Shown in pieces: positions 8,757-17,935 of a stretch of 64,000 bases of DNA (position 1 is the stretch's first letter; the number at the start of each line of letters is the position of its first letter). The translations under genes were made by a program, and so were the position numbers. Under the pieces are notes generated by a model. It was not told the DNA's origin and searched no databases. It saw only the letters and a program-made list of their open reading frames with translations. The stretch is taken from contig NZ_JARXVE010000014.1 of NCBI RefSeq assembly GCF_029893345.1, positions 1 through 64,000 on the forward strand, read 5' to 3'. Origin of the DNA: Mycolicibacterium frederiksbergense (GTDB lineage Bacteria > Actinomycetota > Actinomycetes > Mycobacteriales > Mycobacteriaceae).

Positions 8757-9350
8757 GTGCCGGAGAGCGCGGAGACCGGGATGGGGCGGGCCGGGGCACG
8801 GCTGCGTGAGATTCGTTGCCAGCGCGGCTTGAGCCTGACCGAGGTGGCCGCCCGGGCCGAGGTGACCAAGGGTTTCCTGAGCCTGGCCGAGCGCGGCATG
8901 ACCAATGTCTCGGTCCCGGTGCTGATGCGGATCTGCGATGCGCTCGACATCGGCGTCGGCGAGCTGTTCGAGTACCCGTCAGCGCCGGTGGTCCGGAGCG
9001 GGGCCGGGGCGCCGGTGGAAATGGGTGGGCACGGGGTCCGGGAGGTGCTGCTCACCCCGAAGTCCGAAGGTCAGGTGCAGGTCATGCATACCGTCATGCG
9101 GCCCGGCGGCGGTTCCGGCGGGGCCTACCGGCTGGATGCCACCACGATTTTCGTCTATGTGCTGCGCGGGGCGCTGGCGATCACCGTGGACCGGGAGTCG
9201 ACGGTGCTCAACACCGGCGACTGCCTGACGTTCGGTGCGACCCAACTACACGATTGGCACAACCCGACCGATGGGGAGGCGGAGGTGCTCTGGACCATTG
9301 CGCCGCCGATTCCGGCCGAGGATTTCCGCGCCGCGGTGCGCGGGGAGTGA
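8757..9350 (+). CDS. XRE-family regulator with C-terminal cupin domain
   Basis: 197 residues. An N-terminal helix-turn-helix (about 12-66; RGLSLTEVAARAEVTKGFLSLAERG) is followed by a cupin_2 sensor domain (about 105-190; FVYVLRGALAITV, LNTGDCLTFGATQLHDWHNP). This layout is that of PuuR-like regulators, which respond to a small metabolite bound in the cupin barrel. The GTG at 8757 follows an excellent AGGAGGGGG. It is divergent from the dehydrogenase/permease unit and most likely regulates it. Confidence 0.85.
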   Translation: MPESAETGMGRAGARLREIRCQRGLSLTEVAARAEVTKGFLSLAERGMTNVSVPVLMRICDALDIGVGELFEYPSAPVVRSGAGAPVEMGGHGVREVLLTPKSEGQVQVMHTVMRPGGGSGGAYRLDATTIFVYVLRGALAITVDRESTVLNTGDCLTFGATQLHDWHNPTDGEAEVLWTIAPPIPAEDFRAAVRGE

Positions 9351-9354
9351 GATA

Positions 9355-10380
9355 TCAGAACCCCGAGCCGTGCACCTCGTGGCCGGGATGTTCGATCATC
9401 AGGTCGCGGTAGGCGTCCTCGACGGTGCAGCCGTGATTGATCACGGCGTCCACCTCGCGGGCGATCGGCATGTTCAGGCCGTACTTCTCGGCGAACTCCA
9501 TGATCACGCTGGCGGCTTTCACACCCTCGGCGACCTGATTCATCGAGGCGATGATCTCGTCGATCTTCTTGCCCGCGCCCAGTTGCTCGCCGACGTGCCG
9601 GTTGCGGCTGCGCTGGCTGGTGCAGGTGACGATGAGATCGCCCATGCCGGCCAGCCCGGCGAAGGTGTCGCGGTGGCCGCCCACGGCCTCGCCGAGCTTG
9701 GCCATCTCGCGCACCGCGCGGGCCATCACCATGGCGCGGGTGTTTTCGCCGATGCCCAGTGAGTAGCCCATGCCCACGGCGATGGCATAGACGTTCTTGA
9801 GTGCCCCGGCCATCTCGACGCCGATCACGTCATCGGTGGTGTAGGTGCGAAACCGCTTGGTGCGGAACAACTGTGCCAGGTTGGCGGCCAGATGCTGGTC
9901 GGGCATGGCCAGCACGGCGGCGGCGGCATAGCCCTCGGCGACCTCGCGGGCGATGTTCGGGCCGGCCAGGATGCCGGCCGGATGCCCGGGCAGGATCTCT
10001 TCGACGATCTCGCTCATCCGCTTGTTGGTGCCCTGTTCCAGGCCCTTGACCAAGGACACCACCGGTACCCACGGCCGCAGTTCGCGGGCCAGTTCGGTGA
10101 GCACGCCGCGGAACCCGTGCGAGGGCACGCCCATCACGATCACGTCGGCACAGTTGGCCGCCTCATTGAAATCGTTGGTGGCCTTGAGGCTTTCCGGCAG
10201 CACCACCTCGTTGCCCAGATAGCGCGTGTTGCGGTGGTTGTCGTTGATGTCCTTGGCGGTGTCCTCGGAGCGCACCCACTGCAATGTTGGTCCGCGCCGG
10301 GCGCAGATGGAGGCCACGGTGGTGCCCCAGGATCCGCCGCCGAGGACGACGACGTTGGGTACTCGTTGCGCTGGTGCCAT
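9355..10380 (-). CDS. gpsA: NAD(P)-dependent glycerol-3-phosphate dehydrogenase
   Basis: 341 residues. The N-terminal nucleotide-binding motif is GGGSWGTT (about residues 14-21). GVPSHGFRGVL, SLVKGLEQGT and AGPNIAREVAEG are family blocks, and the catalytic-lysine region reads VEMAGALKNVYAIAVG. It reduces dihydroxyacetone phosphate to sn-glycerol-3-phosphate, the start of phospholipid synthesis. Mycobacteria carry two such genes (gpdA1, gpdA2); I cannot say which this is, although proximity to yajQ about 13 kb away recalls the Mtb Rv0564c-Rv0566c neighbourhood, here split by the mce operon. Confidence 0.93.
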   Translation of the reverse strand: MAPAQRVPNVVVLGGGSWGTTVASICARRGPTLQWVRSEDTAKDINDNHRNTRYLGNEVVLPESLKATNDFNEAANCADVIVMGVPSHGFRGVLTELARELRPWVPVVSLVKGLEQGTNKRMSEIVEEILPGHPAGILAGPNIAREVAEGYAAAAVLAMPDQHLAANLAQLFRTKRFRTYTTDDVIGVEMAGALKNVYAIAVGMGYSLGIGENTRAMVMARAVREMAKLGEAVGGHRDTFAGLAGMGDLIVTCTSQRSRNRHVGEQLGAGKKIDEIIASMNQVAEGVKAASVIMEFAEKYGLNMPIAREVDAVINHGCTVEDAYRDLMIEHPGHEVHGSGF

Positions 10381-10434
10381 GCCGATCAGCGTATGGCCGA
10401 GATGCCTTCGCTGACCGCAAGTTGTCGAACTGGG

Positions 10435-11643
10435 TCAGCCGGTGGCGCCGCCGCGCCGGCTCAGCGCGCCGATGACCGCGGCGATCACGCAGGCCAGTGA
10501 CACGGCCCCGGCGAACCAGGGGAAGACCGTGGTCAGGTCCCAGAAGGTGGCGGCCCAGCCGGCCAGCAGGGTGGGAATCGCCATCGCGGTGTAGGCCAGC
10601 ACGTAGAACGCGGACATGGTTTCGCCGCGCTGGTCGGACGGAACCACATGCGACAGATGGCGCAGCGATCCGCCGAAGCCGAGCCCGAACGTGGCGCCCA
10701 GCAGGGCGGCAGCCCCGAACACCAGCGGCCAGGAGTGGGTGAGCAACACCGGGACGGTCAGTGCCAGGGCGATCGCCATGCCCAGATCGCCGACGATCGC
10801 GGCCCGGTGTGCCGGGACGCGGGTGGCGGCCAGCTGGGCCATCGCCGCGGAGAACGCGGTGATGGCCACGACGCCGCCGGCGAAAACCAGGTTGTCGATG
10901 TGGGTTTGGTGCGCGGCCAGCGACGGGTACAGCGAGAGCAGCACGCCGAGCACCGACCACGACGCCATCGCGCCCAGTGCGGCGAACCAGAAGTCGGACC
11001 GGATTTCCTTGGCCACAGCGGGTTTCGAGATCCGGATCGGACCCGAGGAGCGGCTGGTGTGGGTTTCGCGCAGCGCGAGCACGCCGACGCCGAGCAGTAC
11101 GCAGACCACCGCGACCACGGCGTAGGGGGTGCGCAATGGGTGCGGGGCGTACTGCGCCAGGATGGCGGACCCGATGATCGCCACGGTCATCCCGATGTTG
11201 AACGCGACGGCGCTGAGCTGTCCGGAGCGCGCGCCGTGGTGCGGGCGCAGGTCGAGCAGGGCCGCGGCGGCCACCACCACGATCGAGCCGACGGCCGCGC
11301 CGTGGATGGTGCGGGCGAGCAGCAGGAGGGCCATGTTGTCGGCGACCAGGAAGACGCCCAGGCCGACGATCATCGCGATGAGCGCGCCTATCAGCACCGG
11401 TTTGCGGCCGGTCACATCGGAGATGCGGCCGGACACCAGCACGGCGGCCAGGGCGGCCAGCGCGTACACGGCGAAGACGATCGTGGTGGCCAGCGGGGTG
11501 AGATGCCACGCCGTCTCGTAGATCCCGTACAGCGGCGCGGGCAGGCCCGAGACTCCCAGCGCGACCCCGCAGAGGACAAGAAGTAGTGGGTAGGCCCAGC
11601 GCTGGCTGTCGCTGCCGAATGAAAGTTCCGAAACCGGCTCCAT
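10435..11643 (-). CDS. MFS transporter, probable drug or metabolite exporter
   Basis: About 402 residues with 12 hydrophobic helices. The MFS loop 2-3 motif appears as GRISDVTGRKPVLIGAL, and further matches to 12-TM drug-efflux transporters are seen. ATG 11643 is preferred over ATG 11655 because GGGGGTGG precedes it. It is divergent from an ArsR regulator with two operator-like palindromes between them, the usual arrangement for an inducible efflux pump. Substrate unknown. Confidence 0.85.
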   Translation of the reverse strand: MEPVSELSFGSDSQRWAYPLLLVLCGVALGVSGLPAPLYGIYETAWHLTPLATTIVFAVYALAALAAVLVSGRISDVTGRKPVLIGALIAMIVGLGVFLVADNMALLLLARTIHGAAVGSIVVVAAAALLDLRPHHGARSGQLSAVAFNIGMTVAIIGSAILAQYAPHPLRTPYAVVAVVCVLLGVGVLALRETHTSRSSGPIRISKPAVAKEIRSDFWFAALGAMASWSVLGVLLSLYPSLAAHQTHIDNLVFAGGVVAITAFSAAMAQLAATRVPAHRAAIVGDLGMAIALALTVPVLLTHSWPLVFGAAALLGATFGLGFGGSLRHLSHVVPSDQRGETMSAFYVLAYTAMAIPTLLAGWAATFWDLTTVFPWFAGAVSLACVIAAVIGALSRRGGATG

Positions 11644-11660
11644 CGCCACCCCCATCCGCT

Positions 11661-11717
11661 AGGTTCGATGTCTATCGAACCTGACGGAGCCTACGCCGGG
11701 TTTGACGTTCATCAAAC
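11661..11717. promoter_or_regulatory. Two related palindromic operators between MFS and ArsR genes
   Basis: Site 1 (11661-11682) has 9-bp perfect arms, AGGTTCGAT and ATCGAACCT, around GTCT. Site 2 (11700-11717) is GTTTGA-N6-TCAAAC. Both fit GTTYGA-N6-TCRAAC and their cores start 37 bp apart. Their place in the gap between divergent genes fits autoregulation and repression of the pump by the ArsR protein. Confidence 0.65.
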
Positions 11718-11746
11718 TTCTTTTCCCGACGGCGGAGGGGGTGCGC

Positions 11747-12079
11747 ATGAGAGAGGCTGTGGTGGCCGAAGCGCTCCGTCCGGTGGGGGCGTTGCCGCAG
11801 CTGTTGGCGGCTTTACAGGATCCGGTCCGGTTGGAGATGGTGCGTCGGTTGCATGACGCCGGCGAGCCGGTGAAATGCGCGGCCCTGTACGAGGGCATCA
11901 ACAAGTCGACGGCCACCCACCACTTCAACATCCTGCGTGACGCCGGGCTCATCGAGAGGGTGGTCAGCGAGGGGCACATCTATCAGCAGCTGCGGGTGCG
12001 TGACGTCAACGTCGCGATGCCGGGTGTGCTGGATGCGATCCTGGCCCAGGCGAACCGGGAATCAGGCCATACCGGCTGA
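11747..12079 (+). CDS. ArsR-family winged-helix regulator
   Basis: 110 residues from ATG 11747, chosen for the GGAGGGGG about 8 bases upstream. The winged-helix core reads QDPVRLEMVRRLHD, then the recognition helix NKSTATHHFNILRDAG and the wing. There are only two cysteines and no ArsR/CadC metal-binding cysteine cluster, so an organic ligand or redox signal is more likely than metal. It is divergently arranged with an MFS exporter and is the likely ligand of the two GTTYGA-N6-TCRAAC sites. Confidence 0.85.
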   Translation: MREAVVAEALRPVGALPQLLAALQDPVRLEMVRRLHDAGEPVKCAALYEGINKSTATHHFNILRDAGLIERVVSEGHIYQQLRVRDVNVAMPGVLDAILAQANRESGHTG

Positions 12080-12501
12080 CCCGCGGCCCGCGGCTGGCAA
12101 ACTCTGACAACTTTCCGACAGCGTCGGAGTTGTCGGCGAAGTTAATAGGTATGCCTGGTGGGGTGCGGGCCGTCGGCGCGCGCGTCGACCCGGGCCCTTC
12201 GGTTGCGTCAGCGTCGGCCTGACGGGTGCCTATGTTGGCCCGAATATAGCGCACTTCCAGGGCATATGCGTCGAAAATTGCGATTCGGTGGTGGCTCTAC
12301 CCGGGGCGAAGACGGTGGCGGCCCGATGGGCGGCGATTGCTGAGCCGAGCTCACTAAGTGAATGAGAATTCGGCAAACCGTTGACGGGGGCCAACGCCGA
12401 CGTTACGGTGCAAACCACTGCGAGTTATCCGATCGGAATCGGCCGGGCCTCGGCGGCGGGAGGGATCCAACTTTGCCTATTCAGCAGGTTGATGAGAGAG
12501 G
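12080..12501 (+). promoter_or_regulatory. Leader region of the mce operon with a candidate promoter
   Basis: A 422-bp gap ahead of yrbEA. TTGACG (12381-12386) and TACGGT (12404-12409) are separated by 17 bp and fit a SigA-type promoter, giving a leader of roughly 85 nt. Upstream are a TCCGAC-AGC-GTCGGA hairpin (12114-12128), which may end the arsR transcript, and the palindrome TCACTAAGTGA (12351-12361) 20 bp before the -35 box, a possible regulator site. No gene is seen. Confidence 0.4.
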
Positions 12502-13371
12502 ATGACGGCACCGCCTGAGAGCGTGTCAGATGGGGTCGAACCGGAGCGGGGACTCGACGCCATAGGGAATTGGGCCACCGGCTATGCCAAGCGTCATCCG
12601 CTGGCGTCGCTCACCACGGTCGGGGACCAGTTCGTCCTGGGTGTGCGCACCGTTCAATGCTTGTTCGTCGACCTGGTGACCGGTCGATTCCAATGGCAGG
12701 AGTTCATCCGCCAGGGCGCGTTCATGGCCGGAACCGCCGCGGCCCCCACGGTGCTGGTGGCCCTGCCGATCGGCGTCACGCTCTCGATCCAGTTCGCCCT
12801 GCTGGCCGGCCAGGTCGGTGCCACCTCGATGGCCGGTGCGGCCAGCGGTCTCGCGGTGATCCGGCAGGCCGCGTCGTTGACCGCGGCCGTGCTGATGGCG
12901 GCCGCGGTCGGCTCGGCGATCACCGCCGACCTGGGATCGCGGACCATGCGCGAGGAGACCGACGCCATGGAAGTCATGGGTGTGTCGGTGATCCAACGGT
13001 TGGTGGTGCCGCGCTTCGCGGCCGCGATCATGATCGGCGTCGCGCTCACCGGGGTGGTGTGTTTCGTCGGCTTCCTGGCCAGCTTCCTGTTCAACGTGTA
13101 CTTCCAGAACGGCGCCCCGGGCAGCTTCGTCGCGACCTTCGCCTCATTCGCCACCACCGGCGACATGATCGTGGCCCTGCTGAAGGCGGTGATCTTCGGC
13201 GCCATCGTCGCCGTGGTGTCCTGTCAGAAGGGGCTGTCCACGGTCGGCGGGCCGACCGGGGTGGCGAACTCGGTCAACGCGGCGGTGGTGGAATCCATTC
13301 TGTTGCTGATGGTCGTCAACGTCGCGATCAGCCAGCTCTACATCATGTTGTTCCCCCGGGTCGGGCTGTGA
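12502..13371 (+). CDS. yrbEA: YrbE-type MlaE-like permease, A subunit of the mce transporter
   Basis: 289 residues, polytopic inner-membrane protein. The core has the MlaE/YrbE signature (AAAVGSAITADLGSRTMREETDAMEVMGV, residues about 133-160, quoted in part). It is one half of the permease dimer of an Mce lipid importer, energised by an MceG-type ATPase encoded elsewhere. The sequence (for example QFALLAGQVGATSMAGAASG) differs from what I recall of mce1 and mce4 and is closer to mce3/mce5-type operons. ATG 12502 follows a GAGAGAGG stretch directly. First gene of an operon whose members overlap or nearly touch. Confidence 0.9.
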   Translation: MTAPPESVSDGVEPERGLDAIGNWATGYAKRHPLASLTTVGDQFVLGVRTVQCLFVDLVTGRFQWQEFIRQGAFMAGTAAAPTVLVALPIGVTLSIQFALLAGQVGATSMAGAASGLAVIRQAASLTAAVLMAAAVGSAITADLGSRTMREETDAMEVMGVSVIQRLVVPRFAAAIMIGVALTGVVCFVGFLASFLFNVYFQNGAPGSFVATFASFATTGDMIVALLKAVIFGAIVAVVSCQKGLSTVGGPTGVANSVNAAVVESILLLMVVNVAISQLYIMLFPRVGL

Positions 13372-13372
13372 C

Positions 13373-14230
13373 ATGACGGCCTCAACGTTCATACCTCCGC
13401 TGCTGGGGCCGTGGGTGCGGTTCTACCGGCGGGCCCGCAAGCCGGTGATCCGCGTGGGGCACATGCTGGTGTTCTTCGTCCGGGCGCTGGCGGCCGTGCC
13501 GATCGCGTTGCGCCACTACCGCGGCGAATTCGTCCGGCTGCTCTCCGACATCGCCTGGGGCAACGGCTCACTCGTGGTCGGCGGCGGCACCGCCGGGGTA
13601 GCGGTGGTGCTGGGCATCACGATGGGCGCGCTGGTCGGCATCGAGGGATACAACTTCCTCGATCTGCTCGGGCTCGGCCCGGCCACCGGCATCCTCTCCT
13701 CGCTGGTGAACACCCGCGAACTGGCGCCGCTCGCCGCATCGCTGGCCTTCGCGACGCAAGCCGGCTGCCGGTTCACCGCACAACTCGGGTCGATGCGCAT
13801 TGCCGAGGAGATCGACGCGCTCGACTCCATCGCCATCCGGCCGATCCCGTACCTGGTCACCACGCGGCTGATGGCCTCGGTGGTCGCCGTGATCCCGCTC
13901 TACGCACTCTGTCTGGCGGTGAGCTACCTGACCACCCAGGTGGTGGTGTTTCTGATCAGCGGCGGCTCCACCGGCTCCTACCTGCACTATTTCAGCCTCA
14001 TGCTGTCCGGCCAGGACATCTTCTATTCGTTGTTCAAGACGGTCATCTTCGTCTGGATCGCGTCCACCGTGCAGTGCTACTACGGGTTCTACGCCGCGGG
14101 CGGGCCGGTGGGCGTGGGTGTGGCCGCCGGCCACGCCATGCGGGCCAGCATCACCGTGGTGATCATCGTCAACATGCTGCTCACCATGGCGCTGTGGTCG
14201 GTCGACTCCGGTGCGAGGTTCGGCGGGTAA
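13373..14230 (+). CDS. yrbEB: YrbE-type MlaE-like permease, B subunit of the mce transporter
   Basis: 285 residues with five or six membrane segments. The family core is seen in ATQAGCRFTAQLGSMRIAEEIDALD and in the N-terminal amphipathic region. It pairs with YrbEA to form the channel through the inner membrane. It starts 1 bp after yrbEA stops and ends immediately before mceA begins, which argues for a fixed stoichiometry from one mRNA. Confidence 0.9.
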   Translation: MTASTFIPPLLGPWVRFYRRARKPVIRVGHMLVFFVRALAAVPIALRHYRGEFVRLLSDIAWGNGSLVVGGGTAGVAVVLGITMGALVGIEGYNFLDLLGLGPATGILSSLVNTRELAPLAASLAFATQAGCRFTAQLGSMRIAEEIDALDSIAIRPIPYLVTTRLMASVVAVIPLYALCLAVSYLTTQVVVFLISGGSTGSYLHYFSLMLSGQDIFYSLFKTVIFVWIASTVQCYYGFYAAGGPVGVGVAAGHAMRASITVVIIVNMLLTMALWSVDSGARFGG

Positions 14231-15811
14231 ATGGGAAATTCGCTGGAAACCGATGGGCGTGGGCCGACCGACCGGCAGCTGCTCGGCTGCGGTGCCGCGG
14301 TACTCGTTGTGGCAGCACTGATTTCGACCTTCCTGCTGGTGAAGGCGACCGGGCGGTTGGATGCGCGGGTGCCGGTGGTGGCAGCACTGGTCAATGTCGG
14401 CGACGGTCTGCCGCAGCGCTCCGACGTCAAATACCACGGCGTGCTCGTCGGGGTGGTCGACAGTGTCACCCCGGCCGCCCATGGTGATCCCAACTTCGTC
14501 CGTATCGACCTCAAACCCGAATACGCGGCCTCGATTCCGAACACGGTGACCGCACGGGTGGTGCCCAGCAACGTCTTTGCGGTGTCATCGGTTCAGTTGG
14601 TCGACCGCGCCGGCGGGCCGGCAAATGGTTCGAGTCCCGGCCCGGCGATTGCGGCCGGCGCCCAGATCCCTGAGGACACCGAGCTGCCGACGGTGTTGTT
14701 CCAGACCACGATCAGCAAGCTGCGTGACGTGCTCGCCGCGACCGGGCGTGGCCGGGAGGACAAGACGGTGGGCATCCTGGCCGCGGTGAACGCCGCCACC
14801 GAGAACCGCCGCACCGAATTGCTCACCAGCGGAGCGCAATTGAACCGGCTGATCGACCAACTCGATGCGGTCGTGGCCACCGAGCCCGGTCCGACCACCG
14901 TTTCCGCGCTGATCGATGCCACCCGCGGGCTGCAGCAGACCGCACCCGATCTGCTCGACGCGCTGCACAAGGCCGTGCAGCCGATGCAAACCCTGGTCGA
15001 GCAACGCGCACAGCTGACCACGATGATCAACGGCGGCATCAATACGGTGGGCACCACCCACACCGCGCTGGACAACCACACCGACCGGCTGGTCAAGATC
15101 ACCTCGGACCTGACGCCGGTGCTGGGCCAGCTGGCCGACACCTCACACAACTGGGTTCCGGCCTTCGTCAAGCTCAATCAGCTCTCGGACAAGTTCTTCA
15201 ACGAGGTCTGGATGCCCGAACACGATTTCGGCAACATGCGGGTCAACCTGTCGTTCACCCCGACCTACACCTACACCCGTGCCGACTGTCCGCAGTACGC
15301 CGGGCTCAAGGGGCCGAGCTGCTTCACCGCCCCGTTGGTCCCCACCCGCGCGTCGCTCCCGGATGTGTTGTTGCCGCAGAACTATCAGCCGCCACCGGAT
15401 CTGCTCCCGCCGGCCGGGACGGTGGTCGGCCCGAATGGCAACCTGGTTGCGGTCGGACCGCCGTTGATCAACCCGAATCCCAGTCTGGCCGATCCGAATC
15501 CGCCGCTGCCAGACTGGATGCCGCCCTCTGCGCCGGTGCCGGGGACGGCGAATCCCGCGCTGAAGCCGGCACCAGCCCCGGCGCCGGGCCCGGACAGCCC
15601 GCTGCTGCCGGCCGAGGCCGCGCCCGCCTCCTTCGGTGGGAACGTGGGCCCGGTCGGGAGCCCGCAGGAACGCGCCGCACTGAGCATCGCCACCGGGCAT
15701 CCGGCCAGCGCCGCCACTCAGCTGCTGCTCGGCCCGATCGCGCGGGGCACCACCGTCTCCATCGCGGAGAACCCGGTGGCGCAACCAGTTTCGGCAGGGG
15801 GAGGGCGATGA
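14231..15811 (+). CDS. mceA: Mce-family substrate-binding protein, A position
   Basis: 526 residues. One N-terminal membrane anchor (about 17-40) is followed by the MlaD/Mce domain (about 45-125; the FVRIDLKPEYAASIPN region), then a long alpha-helical part built from heptad-like stretches (ETVSAL, TTMINGG) and a Pro-rich C-terminal tail (about 385-470). Mce proteins form a hexameric tube carrying lipids across the periplasm. The tail is longer than in most MceA proteins. Start ATG is directly after the yrbEB stop; the stop overlaps mceB by ATGA. Confidence 0.9.
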   Translation: MGNSLETDGRGPTDRQLLGCGAAVLVVAALISTFLLVKATGRLDARVPVVAALVNVGDGLPQRSDVKYHGVLVGVVDSVTPAAHGDPNFVRIDLKPEYAASIPNTVTARVVPSNVFAVSSVQLVDRAGGPANGSSPGPAIAAGAQIPEDTELPTVLFQTTISKLRDVLAATGRGREDKTVGILAAVNAATENRRTELLTSGAQLNRLIDQLDAVVATEPGPTTVSALIDATRGLQQTAPDLLDALHKAVQPMQTLVEQRAQLTTMINGGINTVGTTHTALDNHTDRLVKITSDLTPVLGQLADTSHNWVPAFVKLNQLSDKFFNEVWMPEHDFGNMRVNLSFTPTYTYTRADCPQYAGLKGPSCFTAPLVPTRASLPDVLLPQNYQPPPDLLPPAGTVVGPNGNLVAVGPPLINPNPSLADPNPPLPDWMPPSAPVPGTANPALKPAPAPAPGPDSPLLPAEAAPASFGGNVGPVGSPQERAALSIATGHPASAATQLLLGPIARGTTVSIAENPVAQPVSAGGGR

Positions 15812-16863
15812 AGTATCGCGGTGCGCTGATCGGCCTGTCCCTGTTCATGGTGGTCTCGGTGACGCTGACCTGGCTGGTGTACGTCACGCTGCGCCGTGAC
15901 GTGGTGGGCAAGACCGTGCCGTATGCGGCGCTGTTCTCCGATGTGTTCGGCCTGCGCGAGGGCGACGATGTCCGGATGGCCGGGGTGCGGGTCGGGCGGG
16001 TCGAGAAGATCGAATTGCAGGGACCGCTGGCGAAGGTGTCGTTCGTGGTGCAGAGCGACCAGCAGATGTTGGGCAGGACCGTCGCCTCGGTCACCTACCA
16101 GAACATCGTCGGCCAGCGCTATCTGGGATTGTCGCTGGGCAATCTCGGTGACCCGGGCCCACTTCCGGCCGGCAGCGTCATCCCGGTCGAGCGCACCGAT
16201 CCGTCCTTCGATGTCGGGACGCTGCTCAACGGATACGAGCCGCTGTTCAGCGTGCTCAATCCGCGGGACGCCGACAACCTCACCAAAGGCGTGATCTCCT
16301 CGCTGCAGGGCGACAATGCCTCGATCGTCGCGCTCGTGGACCAGACGGCACAGCTCACCGAGTCCTTCGCCGGGCGGGACCAGGAGCTCGGCGCGGTGAT
16401 CGGCAATCTCAACGCGGTGGCCCAGAACCTGGCCCGGCACAACGACAGTCTCGACGAGGTGATCACCCAGGCCCGGGGCATGGTCGCCACGTTCGATGCC
16501 CGCCGACCGGAGATGGTGCAGTCGATGGGCTCCATCTCGCGGGTGGTGCGTCAGCTTTCCACCATCACCGACGAGGTCTACCCGCCGCTCAACCAACTCG
16601 TGACCCGTCAGCCCGGGTTTGCCGCGCACATGGTCGGGATCGAACCCCAACTGGCGTTCGCGGGCGCCAATCTGCCGCTGCTGCTCAAGGGATTCGCCCG
16701 GATGACCAATGAAGGCGCCTATGTCAGCGCCTACGTGTGCGATCTGAATCTGACCGGGTTCTTCCCCGGGCTCAATGATGTGGTGCCGATCATCGTTGAT
16801 GCGGCGACCCCGGGAAACAAGGCCGCGCACAGCCCAAGATGCAGGAACATGGCCAATGGTTGA
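15808..16863 (+). CDS. mceB: Mce-family substrate-binding protein, B position
   Basis: 351 residues. N-terminal anchor at about 5-28, Mce domain at about 36-115 (FGLREGDDVRMAGVRVGRV is the typical ring-lining motif), then helical tail with QNLARHNDSLDEVITQARG. Two cysteines occur near the end (YVCDLN and the final SPRCRNMANG), as in other MceB proteins. ATGA overlap with mceA and 8-bp overlap with mceC mark tight coupling. Confidence 0.9.
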   Translation: MKYRGALIGLSLFMVVSVTLTWLVYVTLRRDVVGKTVPYAALFSDVFGLREGDDVRMAGVRVGRVEKIELQGPLAKVSFVVQSDQQMLGRTVASVTYQNIVGQRYLGLSLGNLGDPGPLPAGSVIPVERTDPSFDVGTLLNGYEPLFSVLNPRDADNLTKGVISSLQGDNASIVALVDQTAQLTESFAGRDQELGAVIGNLNAVAQNLARHNDSLDEVITQARGMVATFDARRPEMVQSMGSISRVVRQLSTITDEVYPPLNQLVTRQPGFAAHMVGIEPQLAFAGANLPLLLKGFARMTNEGAYVSAYVCDLNLTGFFPGLNDVVPIIVDAATPGNKAAHSPRCRNMANG

Positions 16864-17935
16864 GTTGGCGGAGAAATCGGAGGAGGCGCCGACGACGGCG
16901 TCGAAGCCCCAGAAGCGGCGGCGCCGGACGCTGGAGAGCTATAACCGGACCTGGCTCGGGGTCGGCGCGATCGCGGTGGTGGCGGTCCTGATCGGGGCGA
17001 TGTTGATCGTCAAGGTCGCCGACGTCAGCTACCGGCAGTACACCGCGCGATTCCAGCAGGCCGCCGCACTCAAGCCCGGCAACCCGGTCACCGTGGCCGG
17101 TTTCCCGGTGGGCGAGGTCAAGAGCATGAAGCTGGCCGGCGACCACGTCGAGGCCAAGCTCAAGGTGCGCAAAGACGTCGCACTCGGGAAGGACTCCAGG
17201 GCGGTCATCAAGATCACCACCATCCTTGGCTCGCGCTATCTCGCGCTGCAGCCCGCCGGGCCGGATTCATTGCCCGACAACACCTTCGACCTCACCCACA
17301 CCGAGGTTCCCTACGACCTGCAGGAGGCGCTGGCCGACGTCACCACCACCTTCGAGCAGGTCGATTCCGACAAGTTCGCCCAGACCCTGAGCATTCTCGG
17401 CCACCAGATGCAGGGTCTGCCCGCGGTGGTGCCCCAAGCCCTGCAGAACACCCACACGCTGGCGACGATCATCGCCAACCGGCGCGACCAGCTGGGCAGC
17501 CTGCTGGAAACCACCGAGGTGGTCAGCAATACCCTGCGTCGCCAGCAGTCGACCATCGGCAGCCTGGTCAACCAGGGCAATGGCCTGATCGGTGAGTTCG
17601 TCCTGCGGCGGGCGTCGTTTCAGGCCATGCTGGCAGCGTTGACCAATCTGGTCGAAACCCTCAGCGGCATCGTCATCGACGACCGTCCGCAGTTGGAGCA
17701 GCTGCTCACCAACATTCGTGAGTTGTCGGACATGTTGGGCCAGCACGACGATCTGCTGCGCAGCGTGCTGCAGTCTGGCCCCCCGGCGCTGCGGGGGCTC
17801 GCCAACGCGACTGGTAGCGGTAATGCGGTAGACCTCAATGTCACCAACGGGATGCTGGTCGATTCCTGGATGTGTGCGATCAGCGGCCGGGCCAAGCAGT
17901 TCGGCATGATCGAGTACTTCAAGGACTGCAAATGA
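16856..17935 (+). CDS. mceC: Mce-family substrate-binding protein, C position
   Basis: 359 residues from ATG 16856, which has AGGA upstream and overlaps the mceB stop. A basic cytoplasmic stretch (KPQKRRRR) precedes the membrane helix (about 38-60) and the Mce domain (about 65-145; LKPGNPVTVAGFPVGEV). The helical tail ends in a cysteine motif (CAISGRAKQFG, FKDCK) typical of MceC. An upstream in-frame ATG exists but lies inside mceB. Confidence 0.9.
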   Translation: MVELAEKSEEAPTTASKPQKRRRRTLESYNRTWLGVGAIAVVAVLIGAMLIVKVADVSYRQYTARFQQAAALKPGNPVTVAGFPVGEVKSMKLAGDHVEAKLKVRKDVALGKDSRAVIKITTILGSRYLALQPAGPDSLPDNTFDLTHTEVPYDLQEALADVTTTFEQVDSDKFAQTLSILGHQMQGLPAVVPQALQNTHTLATIIANRRDQLGSLLETTEVVSNTLRRQQSTIGSLVNQGNGLIGEFVLRRASFQAMLAALTNLVETLSGIVIDDRPQLEQLLTNIRELSDMLGQHDDLLRSVLQSGPPALRGLANATGSGNAVDLNVTNGMLVDSWMCAISGRAKQFGMIEYFKDCK

